Assembly (NCBI GenBank): GCA_910587655.1
Contig: CAJUND010000007.1
Span: 1-64,000 of the forward strand
Direction of reading: 5' to 3'
Origin: an uncultured Agathobacter sp.
Lineage (GTDB): Bacteria > Bacillota > Clostridia > Lachnospirales > Lachnospiraceae
DNA length: 64,000 nucleotides
Shown here: piece by piece, positions 53,321-63,400 of the stretch
How positions within the stretch are numbered: the stretch's first letter is position 1
Layout of the letters: each line of letters starts with the position of its first letter
Position numbers and translations under genes: made by a program
Notes under the pieces: generated by a model
Seen by the model: only the letters and a program-made list of their open reading frames with translations
Database searches by the model: none
What the model was told of the DNA's origin: nothing

Positions 53321-53354
53321 AAGAGAGCATTTGAAATACAATGCTCTCTTTTGT
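53321..53354. terminator. Bidirectional intrinsic terminator
   Basis: AAGAGAGCATT (53321-53331) pairs perfectly over 11 bp with 53340-53350, with TTTTG after it on the plus strand and A/T-rich flank on the other side. It serves the minus-strand lipoprotein gene and also faces the tape measure transcript. Confidence 0.8.
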
Positions 53355-53399
53355 GTGTAAACACTTATATAATTCTTGAAAGGATGTGGTTAAATTGCA

Positions 53400-53795
53400 C
53401 TAATTACTTTGTAATTCTATCTCTACCCATTTTTCATCACCACCATTAACAGTTAATTGATACATTAAAACTGCATAGTCGCCATATTCAATTTGTTTAT
53501 CATAATCATCATCTTCTATTGTTGAATTTATACTTTCATAAAAAACGGAGTTATTATCTAAAAATATAATAGCTTCATCGTTACCATGCCCAAATGAATA
53601 AAATTTTAAATATACAGCATTTTCGCCTTCATTATATAGACACTTATTTATAGAGATGTCATCAGATAAATCTGCATCAATTATTTCTTTTGCATTTGAA
53701 ATGATTTTACTTTCGGAAGATTCAGTTCCACATGCAGTAAATGTAAAAAAAATCATTACAAATAATAAGATTAGTTTTGTTTTAATAGATTTCAT
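53400..53795 (-). CDS. Small lipoprotein, cassette cargo before exon B
   Basis: 131 aa. Signal peptide and lipobox FFTFTACGTES are clear; the mature part is acidic, ends YAVLMYQLTVNGGDEKWVEIEL and was not recognised. AAAGGAGAAAGC precedes the ATG. An excellent promoter lies upstream (TTGAAT-N17-TATAAT), so it can be expressed independently of the tail operon, probably in the lysogenic or uninduced state. This fits an immunity or superinfection-exclusion role. Confidence 0.75.
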   Translation of the reverse strand: MKSIKTKLILLFVMIFFTFTACGTESSESKIISNAKEIIDADLSDDISINKCLYNEGENAVYLKFYSFGHGNDEAIIFLDNNSVFYESINSTIEDDDYDKQIEYGDYAVLMYQLTVNGGDEKWVEIELQSN

Positions 53796-53829
53796 GCTTT
53801 CTCCTTTATAGACGCTATTTTAAAATTGA

Positions 53830-53873
53830 TTATAACATTTTCTATATTAAAATTCAATGCTCCACACATTGAA
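53830..53873 (-). promoter_or_regulatory. Sigma-A promoter of the cassette lipoprotein
   Basis: On the minus strand TTGAAT and TATAAT are separated by exactly 17 nt. The -35 box overlaps the arm of the first hairpin in the array (53853-53873). Confidence 0.75.
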
Positions 53874-53940
53874 AACGCTTAATCTCCACAATTAAGCATT
53901 GACAACTCCACATTGTCAAAAGTGATAATCCACATATCAC
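53853..53940. repeat. Array of four hairpins with invariant (C/A)TCCACA loop
   Basis: Plus-strand hairpins: TTCAATG-CTCCACA-CATTGAA (53853-53873), GCTTAAT-CTCCACA-ATTAAGC (53877-53897), TTGACAA-CTCCACA-TTGTCAA (53899-53919), GTGATA-ATCCACA-TATCAC (53922-53940). All arms pair perfectly yet differ completely between copies, while the 7-nt loop is constant. Arm covariation with a fixed loop points to selection on a folded single strand (RNA or ssDNA) instead of a duplex operator. The array ends 16 nt before exon B. Confidence 0.85.
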
Positions 53941-53956
53941 GAATTATTATAGTATG

Positions 53957-56900
53957 ATATTTAAAACATTTATAAATGATTTACAAAATGTTCAATCAAT
54001 CATAAATAGAATTTCTAATGTAGAAGTATGGGCAAACGGAGCAACTGGATTATTAAATGCGAATAGTCTTAATTCATTAAAGACTGCTATATCAGGACTA
54101 TCAAAAGAACAAGCATTATTAGTTTTATCAACAAAAAATCTTTCTATAGCACAGACTGAACAAGTATTATCCGCTGCAGGATTATTGAATGTTGAAAAAC
54201 AATTGACAACTGCTCAATTATCTGAAAAATTAGCAAAAGAGCTAAATAGCAAAGCTGATGCAGAAGCACTACTAATCAATTCTGGTTTAATTACACAAAA
54301 AGAATTTGAAGAAAATGCAACAATTAAAGTAACTGCTGCTAAAATTAATGAAGCTGTTGCTAATGGAACTTTGTCTGCAAGTGATGCTGGTGTTATTGCT
54401 GGGACATTAGGAATAACAGGTGTAAATGCTGGTGCTACGATTTCTTTTGATTTACTAACAGCATCTATATGGGCAAATATAAAGGCATTAGGAACATGGT
54501 TAGTTACAAACCCTATAGGATGGGCTATACTTGGTGGTACTGCAATATTTGGATTGGTTAAAACATATGATGCATTGACTGATTCTGTAGAAGAAGTAAA
54601 GGAAAGAACGGACGCTTTATTAGAAACATATAATTCGACCATTTTTGAAGCAAATTCAAACGCACAAACTATTGAGTCTCTTGCTTCAAGATATGAGAAA
54701 TTATCAAAAGGTGTAAATGCCCTTGGTGAAAATGTCTCTTTAACTGCGGATGAATATGCAGAATATAATGATATAGTAAATCAAATTGCTGATATGTTTC
54801 CTACTATGATAACTGGATATACCGACGAAGGTAATGCTATTTTGTCATTAAAGGGGAATGTTGAAGAACTGCGTGATACTTATAAAGAAACACAGAAAGA
54901 AGCATATAATTTACTTATTGTTTCTGGTAACGACAGTGATGGTAACGACATAATAACAAATTACCAAAATCAGGTTCATGGAAATGAATCATTCTTATCA
55001 AAGACATCTTCATATATTGATGGTGAAGCTGGTGCAAAAGATGCTATAGAAATCATTACAAAACTTACTGGTGCATTAACACCAGACGAATTCAGAGAAA
55101 CATATAACCAGCTTTATAAAGAATATGAAAACATTTGGAACAGTGATAAAATTCAAGATGCATTAAAATCTTCTGGATTTGAAGAATTGACTCACGCACC
55201 AAGATGGTCTGAAATAACGGCAAAAGATTTAGCACAAGTTAAGTATTCAGCACAAGCAACAATACAAACATATAATGCAGAAATTGATTCTCAGCTAAAA
55301 AATATGCAAACATTAGCAAATGCATATTTAATGACAAATCCTGATTATGAAAAATTAGATGAACAATCAAAAACTGCAGTTTCTTTGCTTGTAAATAGTA
55401 TTAGTGAAAATATTGCCAATGAATTTTCTTCCAAAGAAGATGTGGGTGCATATGTTGTAAAATTAATTAATTCTATATCTGACAATAAGGAAGTACAAGA
55501 CTCTCTTAAAAAACTATTTACATTGGATACTTCTAATATGCCAGTTGTCAAAATCAAAACTGCTGTTGATTCTTATACTACTGCTATTGCTACAGCCATT
55601 GAAGAAGATCCTATCGAGCTAAAAGCAAGACTTGGTCTTGACGATTCAGATACACAACCACTTATCAACAACGTTAAATCCAAACTCCAAGATAAATCTG
55701 ATGACAAAGTTGGAGAACTCACACTTGAAGAACTGCATATTGCAGCAGAACAAGTAGAAGTTCCAGATGGTGCTCTCCTATCTTGGGATGAACTGATTAC
55801 TAAGATTAAGGAAATTCAAAGTTCATCATTAAACTTTGAAACCACCGTTTCATCCCTCCCGGAAGAATGGAACAATTTAAAAACCACCGACAACAATGAA
55901 CTAAGAAGCACCCGCGAGGACCTCTTAGCCCTTGCAGAAGCCGGACGTCTCACCGAGAAAACCTTCCACGAAACCGCCGGTGCAGACACATTCCTTGGCA
56001 GAATCAACGAATCCCTCCCGGAAACCATACAGTGGATTAACAAACTCGTTTCATCCTCAAATCAGCTTGCATCCATGAAAAAAGGAATTTCCAGCATATC
56101 CTCCGCCCTTGGCACAAAAAAGTCAGGCCGGTATGTCGATGCAGATACGCTAAACGGCTTTTCCGCTGAAATAAAGGGGCTGGAATCATGGGAGGAATTT
56201 GAACAGCTTCTCGGAAGCAGCGAATCCTCCATGAAAGATTGCCGGAAAGCCGCAAACCGTCTGGCATCCGAATATGTAAACAGCAGTAACTTCCTTTCAA
56301 ACCTGAATGAGGAAAACCAGGATTACTATATTACACAGCTTGCAAACATGGGCATTTCAAATGCGCGCGAAGTTGTTGAGCATGAACTTGAAAATACAAT
56401 ACGCGCACAGGAATATGCCACAATCCTGCTGGCTGATTCAAAATATAATCTGATTGGTGTAGATGCTGCAGAACAGGCAGCTGCCATCAGCAATGCCCAG
56501 ACACTGCTTTCGGAGGGAGAAGCATCTGAGTTCTTAAGAATGCGTATATTCCAGCTTGTTGCACAGGAGCAGGTGTTCGGCAACCAGTCCCTGGATGTCA
56601 ACGGCAAGATTTCCGCGCTGTCAGCACTTGCAAGTGCATACCTTACTTCTGCCCAGGCTGCAAGGATTGCCTCCTATGCCGAGCATCTGCAGGGTGCGGT
56701 GGAACACGGCATGCCGGAAGCTGCGGCTCTTGAGTCATACAAGAGCTTTATTAACAGCCTTAGTACTAACCCGATAGAAATAAACATGCCGAAAGTAAAT
56801 ACCCCCACTGTGGGTAACGGCATTTCACCTAAAGGGAACGGAAAAGGACCGGATTCTCAGCTGAAGTCAAAGGAAACCAAAACCTCCATCGACTGGATCG

Positions 56901-59254
56901 ACCGCAGACTCACCATTTTACAGAAAAAACTAGACGCCACAAAAGCAAAATTTGAAAACCTTTTTTCCGTAAAAAAGAAAGCAAAGAACCTTGACAAACA
57001 GATCAAGGAAACCACTGCCCTTTTAAACGCATCGGAAAAAGCCGCTAAGCAGTACAAAAAACGTGCTGACAAAATAAAGCTTTCCGAAGACAGGAAAAAA
57101 GACAAAGACCTGAAAAAGAAAGTCCGCGAGGGAAACTACAGCATCAGGGACTACAGCCAGGAAACTGCCGACAAAATCAATAAGTACAAGGACTACTACG
57201 ACAAGTACAAAGATTTGCAGAAGCAGACCGAAGAGCTGGAAAAACAAAAAAGGGAATCCGAGGAAGAAAAATACCAGCTTTATGTTGATAACGCCGAGGC
57301 AAAACTCGACAGATCCAAGGCGCACGCAGAACTTGACGAGGGTAATTACAAAGAACAGAACAGGCATCTGGAAAAACAAAAACAGTACCTGGAGGATTCC
57401 TATAAATACCAGATAAAAATTGCCAGACTAAACCACGACAAAGTTGAAGAATCAAAGCTTAGGGCTGAACTCGAAAAGCAGCTCCGCGACCTGACAAAAG
57501 AGGAATTTGACAACATCGCCGCTGAATATGAAAATAAAATCGGTTTCATTGAAGGCAAAATGGATATTATCAATTCCCGAATGGAACAGCTGGAAGCAAA
57601 AGGGTATGTGGTAAGTAAAACCTATTACAATCAGCTTATCAGCCAGGAAGCCAAAAACCTTGCGCAGTTGAAGAAAGAACGGGACGCCCTGCAGAAACAG
57701 ATGGACAAAGGGCTGAAAGACGGCAGCACTGCGGAAGGCACCACGTCATGGTATGAAATGCTGGAAGCTATTAATGAGGTTGATAATGCAATCATACAGA
57801 CAACCACCTCCATGACTGAATACAAAAACCAGCTCCGGCAGCTTGAATGGGACGCCTTTGACCGTATGCAGGAGCGGATTTCACAGATTCAGAATGAGGC
57901 GGGCTTTTTGTCAGAACTGATGGAAAACAAAAAACTGTTTGATGAGGACAACGGCCAGTGGACAGCATATGCAAACGCTGCCGCAGGACTGCACGCAGTC
58001 AGTTACAACACCTATATGGCGCAGGCGGATGACTATGCAGAGGAAATCAGAAAAATCAGCAGAGAACTTGCCAGTGACCCGTACAACACTGTGCTTGCTG
58101 AACGCAGACAGGAATTAATAAACGCACAGCAGGAAGCCATCCGGAATGCGGAAAGCGAAAAACAGTCCATCAGAAGCCTTGTTTCTGACGGATACGACGT
58201 AATGCTCGACGCCCTGCAGAAAATTGTTGACAAACGGAAGGAATTACTTGATTCCGAGAAAAATTTATACGACTATGAAAAGAAAATTTCGGATCAGGCG
58301 AAAAATGTTCTGAACCTTGAAAAACAAAAACTTTCCGTCCAGGGCGACGATTCCGAGGAGGCAAAGGCAAAATTACAGCAGATTACCCTTAAACTGGAGG
58401 AAGCGCGCAGCGAGCTGGAAGAAAGTGAATACGACCAGTGGAGAAGCGACCAGGACCAGGTACTGGACAAGCTGACTGATGATGTTAAGGAATGGGTAAA
58501 CCAGCGCCTCGACAACACTGACGGTCTGGTTTCGGAAGTCATATCATCCGCCAACGCAAATGCCGCAGATATCCATAACACCCTTGAAAAGGTTGGAAAT
58601 GACGTCGGTTACCTGCTTACGGATGAAATGCAGCGTATCTGGGATACTGACAGCAGCGTTGTTGCCGTATACGGGGACAGCTTTCACACACAGCTTACAT
58701 CCGTAAACAGCACGCTGGTGGAAATACGCAATTTCCTCTCTGCAATGCAGCAGAACAGCGAATGGGAATCCCTTGTCAGCAGCATCAGCCCGGACGCTGT
58801 AAAAAATGCAGGAAACAAAAAAAATACCAGTTCTGTGAAACACACGGGCTCCTCTTCCGCTTCCCAAAAGACGTCCGGTACATTCACCAGCAGGGCAGTC
58901 TCTGTCTCCCAGGATTCAAAGAACGGTTCCAAACGCGGGGAAAGCTTTGTTCCTGTACGGACAGGCGAGACAAGCTTTTCAACGGAAAAAATGAGTACCA
59001 TCAGGGATGCCTTTATGGATTTTTCCCCTGTTATTGACGTTATGAAGCCAAAACATACACCGGTTACCCCTGACGTCAGAACAGGACAGAATAACTTTGA
59101 CAATGTAAACGTGGACATTACGCTTCCAAACGTAAAAAACTACGATGAATTTGTTTCCGAACTGTCAAAGGACAGACATTTTGAAAAAGTAATCCAGAGC
59201 ATGACCCTTGGGAATGCACTTGGAAGAAACTCATTCAATAAATTCAGGGTATAA
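53957..59254 (+). CDS. Phage tail tape measure protein, 3' exon B (1765 codons)
   Basis: Begins IFKTFINDLQNVQSIINRIS directly after a G; the upstream ATG (53954) has no ribosome binding site, so translation through splicing to exon 1 is favoured, giving about 2162 aa. A hydrophobic segment LGTWLVTNPIGWAILGGTAIFGLV lies near residue 175, in two stretches. Long coiled coils run from residue about 980 to 1560 (KYKDLQKQTEELEKQKRESE), and a conserved C-terminus ends ALGRNSFNKFRV. The first about 1.9 kb is AT-rich and the remainder is not, as in exon A. Confidence 0.85.
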   Translation: MFKTFINDLQNVQSIINRISNVEVWANGATGLLNANSLNSLKTAISGLSKEQALLVLSTKNLSIAQTEQVLSAAGLLNVEKQLTTAQLSEKLAKELNSKADAEALLINSGLITQKEFEENATIKVTAAKINEAVANGTLSASDAGVIAGTLGITGVNAGATISFDLLTASIWANIKALGTWLVTNPIGWAILGGTAIFGLVKTYDALTDSVEEVKERTDALLETYNSTIFEANSNAQTIESLASRYEKLSKGVNALGENVSLTADEYAEYNDIVNQIADMFPTMITGYTDEGNAILSLKGNVEELRDTYKETQKEAYNLLIVSGNDSDGNDIITNYQNQVHGNESFLSKTSSYIDGEAGAKDAIEIITKLTGALTPDEFRETYNQLYKEYENIWNSDKIQDALKSSGFEELTHAPRWSEITAKDLAQVKYSAQATIQTYNAEIDSQLKNMQTLANAYLMTNPDYEKLDEQSKTAVSLLVNSISENIANEFSSKEDVGAYVVKLINSISDNKEVQDSLKKLFTLDTSNMPVVKIKTAVDSYTTAIATAIEEDPIELKARLGLDDSDTQPLINNVKSKLQDKSDDKVGELTLEELHIAAEQVEVPDGALLSWDELITKIKEIQSSSLNFETTVSSLPEEWNNLKTTDNNELRSTREDLLALAEAGRLTEKTFHETAGADTFLGRINESLPETIQWINKLVSSSNQLASMKKGISSISSALGTKKSGRYVDADTLNGFSAEIKGLESWEEFEQLLGSSESSMKDCRKAANRLASEYVNSSNFLSNLNEENQDYYITQLANMGISNAREVVEHELENTIRAQEYATILLADSKYNLIGVDAAEQAAAISNAQTLLSEGEASEFLRMRIFQLVAQEQVFGNQSLDVNGKISALSALASAYLTSAQAARIASYAEHLQGAVEHGMPEAAALESYKSFINSLSTNPIEINMPKVNTPTVGNGISPKGNGKGPDSQLKSKETKTSIDWIDRRLTILQKKLDATKAKFENLFSVKKKAKNLDKQIKETTALLNASEKAAKQYKKRADKIKLSEDRKKDKDLKKKVREGNYSIRDYSQETADKINKYKDYYDKYKDLQKQTEELEKQKRESEEEKYQLYVDNAEAKLDRSKAHAELDEGNYKEQNRHLEKQKQYLEDSYKYQIKIARLNHDKVEESKLRAELEKQLRDLTKEEFDNIAAEYENKIGFIEGKMDIINSRMEQLEAKGYVVSKTYYNQLISQEAKNLAQLKKERDALQKQMDKGLKDGSTAEGTTSWYEMLEAINEVDNAIIQTTTSMTEYKNQLRQLEWDAFDRMQERISQIQNEAGFLSELMENKKLFDEDNGQWTAYANAAAGLHAVSYNTYMAQADDYAEEIRKISRELASDPYNTVLAERRQELINAQQEAIRNAESEKQSIRSLVSDGYDVMLDALQKIVDKRKELLDSEKNLYDYEKKISDQAKNVLNLEKQKLSVQGDDSEEAKAKLQQITLKLEEARSELEESEYDQWRSDQDQVLDKLTDDVKEWVNQRLDNTDGLVSEVISSANANAADIHNTLEKVGNDVGYLLTDEMQRIWDTDSSVVAVYGDSFHTQLTSVNSTLVEIRNFLSAMQQNSEWESLVSSISPDAVKNAGNKKNTSSVKHTGSSSASQKTSGTFTSRAVSVSQDSKNGSKRGESFVPVRTGETSFSTEKMSTIRDAFMDFSPVIDVMKPKHTPVTPDVRTGQNNFDNVNVDITLPNVKNYDEFVSELSKDRHFEKVIQSMTLGNALGRNSFNKFRV

Positions 59255-59270
59255 CACAGGGAAGGAAAAA

Positions 59271-59600
59271 ATGAAAAACAAGAGAAAAATAGAAATTCTA
59301 TCCGGTAAAATAAAATTACTGGAAACCGAAAACAAAGAACTGAAAAAAAGAACCGAACAGCTGAACGGGCTGCCGGATGTAAAAAACGGCATAAAAAATG
59401 ACAGCAGGGATCTGGCGGATGAACTGCTGTTGTCCCTGGAAGCATCCATTAAGGAATATGAAAAACTTACCAGCGAATGCAGGGACATTAAGGAAGCCTA
59501 TACCCGGTCAGTGAAAGAAATGCACAGGCTGACCAGTAAATACAAAAAAGATATCCGCCGCACAAAAATAAACCAGATAACCTCTGGCATCAGGAGGTGA
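59271..59600 (+). CDS. Coiled-coil protein between TMP and Dit, 109 aa
   Basis: ATG at 59271 after GGGAAGG. Highly charged helical protein (SGKIKLLETENKELKKRTEQL; SLEASIKEYEKLTSECRDI). Lies between tape measure and distal tail genes and may be an assembly factor; no family motif. Confidence 0.6.
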   Translation: MKNKRKIEILSGKIKLLETENKELKKRTEQLNGLPDVKNGIKNDSRDLADELLLSLEASIKEYEKLTSECRDIKEAYTRSVKEMHRLTSKYKKDIRRTKINQITSGIRR

Positions 59601-59604
59601 TATC

Positions 59605-60495
59605 ATGAACTGCACTGACTTTGAATATAACGGACGAAGGCTCTCGGAATACGGGTGTATTATCTGCTGTATGTTAAGCAGTGACGACAAAGAAGAAAAA
59701 GATATTGGAAACCAGATAAAATTTCATACGCTTAACGACGGCAGTGAAAATAATTCAAATAAATTCAGGCTGTTAAGCAGCGGGTATGAAGATGCTTATT
59801 CCACACACCTGGAAATCTGCAAATCTGCCTGCAATGACAGCGGGCGGATGTATTTTACAGACGACGAAACCATTAAAATAATCAGATGGCTGAACCAGAA
59901 AAAATTTCATAAATTCAGAATGATTTATGAGGACGGCGAGTTTGCGAATATTTATTACAATGGTTCTTTTAATGTCAGGCCAATTGTAATGTCCGGACAA
60001 ATCACAGGAATGTCCCTGGATTTTACTTCAGACGCCCCGTTCGGCTATTATGAGCCGATTCACCATACGATGGATTTTTCCAGGGAGCTTCCCGCTTCTG
60101 TCACTGACGCAGATACCAAAAGCAGCATATACGGCGAATATATTTTATATGACCAGTCAGACGAGTCCGGGTATATTTACCCGGACTGTGTGGAAATAGA
60201 AATACTTGAGGACGGCTGTCTGACAATCCGCAATTCCATGGATGATGAGGATGTTGTAATCAATAACTGCATATCCGGCGAAACCATTACCTTGAACTGT
60301 AAATACCGGATGATAAAATCTGACCGGGAACACCCTGGTCTGTATAATGATTTCAATTATCATTTCCTGAGAGTTATTAACAAATATGACGAGTGTGATG
60401 AAAACGATGCCTTTTCAAATAATATTTTTACCGTATCACTGAAATGCAGGATATCGTTTTCCTACTCTCCCATTGCAAAGATTGGGGTGATTTAA
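59605..60495 (+). CDS. Distal tail protein (Dit-like)
   Basis: 296 aa behind AGGAGGTGAT. The N-terminus (CTDFEYNGRRLSEYGCII) and the following segment (ICKSACNDSGRMYFTDDETIKIIRWL) match the Dit/phage_tail (SPP1 gp19.1) N-domain that forms the tail-tip hub. A galectin-like C-domain with YPDCVEIEILEDGCLTI follows. Position directly between TMP and Tal is diagnostic for siphophage tails. Confidence 0.85.
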   Translation: MNCTDFEYNGRRLSEYGCIICCMLSSDDKEEKDIGNQIKFHTLNDGSENNSNKFRLLSSGYEDAYSTHLEICKSACNDSGRMYFTDDETIKIIRWLNQKKFHKFRMIYEDGEFANIYYNGSFNVRPIVMSGQITGMSLDFTSDAPFGYYEPIHHTMDFSRELPASVTDADTKSSIYGEYILYDQSDESGYIYPDCVEIEILEDGCLTIRNSMDDEDVVINNCISGETITLNCKYRMIKSDREHPGLYNDFNYHFLRVINKYDECDENDAFSNNIFTVSLKCRISFSYSPIAKIGVI

Positions 60496-63400
60496 TGAAC
60501 AGCCAGACACTGGTAAATATCAGTAAAAACATGAAAGACCTGACGTTTGTTCTGGCAAACCGGAACTATGACAAACTCGGCGTATTAAATAATGTTGACA
60601 TGAATACGTTTGTGTACAGCCGTTCCACGGGCGGACACGAAATATCCTTTGACATTTATCAGACGCTGAACGGGATGAGCGAAGTTTTATGGGATACGGT
60701 TACAGACTTAAAACTTTTATGGGTAAAGGAGCTTGATGTATACTTTGAAATATATGTAACAACAGAAGACTCTTCTTCCATAAAAAAAACCGTAACCGGC
60801 ACATCCCTTTGCGAAGCAGAATTATCCCAGATAAAACTGTACCAGACAGAGATAAACACAGAGGACGACATTTCCAGGGAAAACTATGAAGTAACCACCT
60901 TTTACAATATGGATAACCCGGATGCGTCTTTATTAAACAGAATCCTGTCAAAGGCAGCAAATTATAAAATCAGGCATGTGGACGCAAGTCTGTCAAAAAT
61001 ACAAAGAAGCTTCAGCGTGGATAATGAAAGCATCTATCATTTCCTGGTCGGCGAATGTGCCGAACAGTTCCACTGCATCTTTTACTTTGACAGCAGGGAC
61101 AGAAGCATATCGGTATATGACCTGTATGCAGTCTGCCAGAATAAAGACTGCGGACACAGCAACGATATTGCGGATTTTACACATACAGACGAATATGGAA
61201 ATCTCACTTATACCTGCCCGGAGTGCCATGGCACAAACATCAGGCATTACGGGGAAGACACCGGAATTTTTATAGACAGGGAAAACCTGACGGATTCCGT
61301 TCATTTTACAACCGACACAGAATCCGTAAAAAACTGTTTTAAACTTTCTGCCGGTGATGAAATCATAACTGCCGCCGCCCGTCTTTTAAACATGAACGGC
61401 ACGGATTACATTTACTGCATTACAAACGAACAGAAAGCGGATATGCCGGCCGAACTCGCGGAAAAAATAAACCAGTATGATTTATTGTATGATTCTTATA
61501 AGGATGAATACCAGAAATTAATTGACGAAATATATGAATCCAGTGAAAAAGTTTATTATTACCGCCATACCATGATGCCGGCAAAAGAACATGCCCCGGT
61601 AAACGCATCCACAGAAGCATTAAAACTTACCGAACATAATTTAAGCCCGCTGGGACTCTTAAACTGCTCCGCTTCCACAAGCCGTGCCGCCGTTGAAACC
61701 GCCCTTAAAAACTATGCAAAAGTATATGTAAAAACAGGCTATGTAAAACTGGAAATTAATACATACAGCTATGCCTATCAGGGAGTGGATTCAGACGGCA
61801 GCCATTATGGCTGCTGGACCGGAAATTTTACAGTGACAAATAATTCTGATAAGGATGACATCGTATATTCAGACCCCGTCACTGTAAAAGTTTATGACAA
61901 TTATGAAAATTTTGTCAGCCAGAAAATCAGAAAAACCATTGCGGACGCTGATGAAGACGGCTCTGTTTTTGACGTGCTGGACATCCGTAATCCGGATACC
62001 TTTAAAAATTCCCTGACCTATTACGGGTTAAACAGACTACAGTCATTTTATGACGCAATCCAAAGCGCACTGGACTGCCTGATGCAGCTGAACCAGGCAG
62101 CGCCGGATTCAAAAATGTACGCTTCCTGCTATCTTCCATATTACCGTAAGCTGCAGGCATGTCAGGATGAAATTGACAAACGGCAGTACGTGATTGATGA
62201 ATGGGAAAATAAATATGAAAATGCGGTTCAAAAGCAGCAGGAAATCCAGCGCAGATTAAATTTTGAAACATACATCGGAGAAGATTTCTACCGTCTGTTC
62301 TGCTGCTACAGACGCGAAGACGTATACCAGAATGAAAACTATATTTCCGACGGGCTGAAAGACCAGGAAATCATAAAGCGTGCAGAAGAATTTCTTGAAA
62401 CTGCACAAAAAGAGCTTCTGAAATCCGCCACAAGGCAGCACTCCATTTCCTCGACACTGCATGATTTACTGCTGATTCCGGAATTTGAACCCCTGCTGGA
62501 TAAATTTGAAATCGGCAACTGGCTGCGTGTCCGTGCAGACGGATGCATTTATAAACTGCGGCTTATCAGATATGAAATTTCATTTTCTGATATCAATACC
62601 ATCAGTGTTGACTTTTCTGATGTAACAAAAATAAGGGATTCCGTGACAGATACGGAAAGTATCCTGCACTCTGCACAGACCATTGCTTCCAGCTATTCAT
62701 ATATCAGTAAGCAGGCGGAAAAAGGCAGTCACGCAGAAAACCATATCGACGACTGGGTCAAAAACGGATTAAGCAGCACGCTGGTTCATATAAAAAATAA
62801 CGACCGCGAGGAAATTTCATACGGAAAACACGGGCTGCTTGCACGGGAATATGATGATATTTCAGATGACTACAGTGATGAGCAGCTGCTCTTCACACAT
62901 AACATCCTGGCATTTACGGAAGACAACTGGAAGAGTGTATCACTTGGACTTGGAAAACACGAATACACCTATTACAATGGAAATGGTTTTACCACCAGTA
63001 CCGGATACGGAATCTCAGCCAGATTCTGCCAGGCTGCATACATCTATGGTTCACAGATAATCGGAGGGGATATTTATTCCAGTAACTACTCTCCTTCTTC
63101 AGGAACCCATCTTGATTTAAATAAAGGGACATTTTCTTTTGCAGGCGGAGGGCTGTCGTATGACGGGACGACACTGCATGGAAACAGTCTTGATATCAGA
63201 AGCAGCTCCATTCACAGCTCAAATATATATGGTACCAGCATATACAGTTCATATCTGTACAGTTCTGATATTGAAAGCGCCACCATTACTGCCGGTACAA
63301 TTAACGGCACAGATATAAACGGCGGAACTATTATGGGAACTGACATTATTGGCGGAACCATCAAAAGTACCGGTGATGAGGATGGAATTACAAGCGATGT

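Larger units (their letters stand above)
48313..53956 (+). other. Cargo-bearing group I intron interrupting the tape measure gene
   Basis: Proposed intron from 48313, after a T as required at a group I 5' splice site, to either 51541 or 53956, both ending in G. It would be 3.2 or 5.6 kb. Joining to either acceptor keeps the reading frame. The insert carries lipoprotein and zinc-ribbon genes plus a relic exon, and no homing endonuclease, TnpA or TnpB. I could not find a fully convincing P1/IGS pairing, so the exact 5' site is uncertain. Confidence 0.55.

Noticed and set aside
53853..53940. CRISPR-like or direct-repeat array
   Set aside because: The repeated unit is only a 7-nt loop with non-conserved, self-complementary arms; spacing is 1-3 nt and no cas genes are present.
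53954..53956. ATG in front of exon B as an independent start
   Set aside because: No ribosome binding site in the 20 nt upstream, and the hairpin array is directly before it; translation after splicing to exon 1 is more likely.
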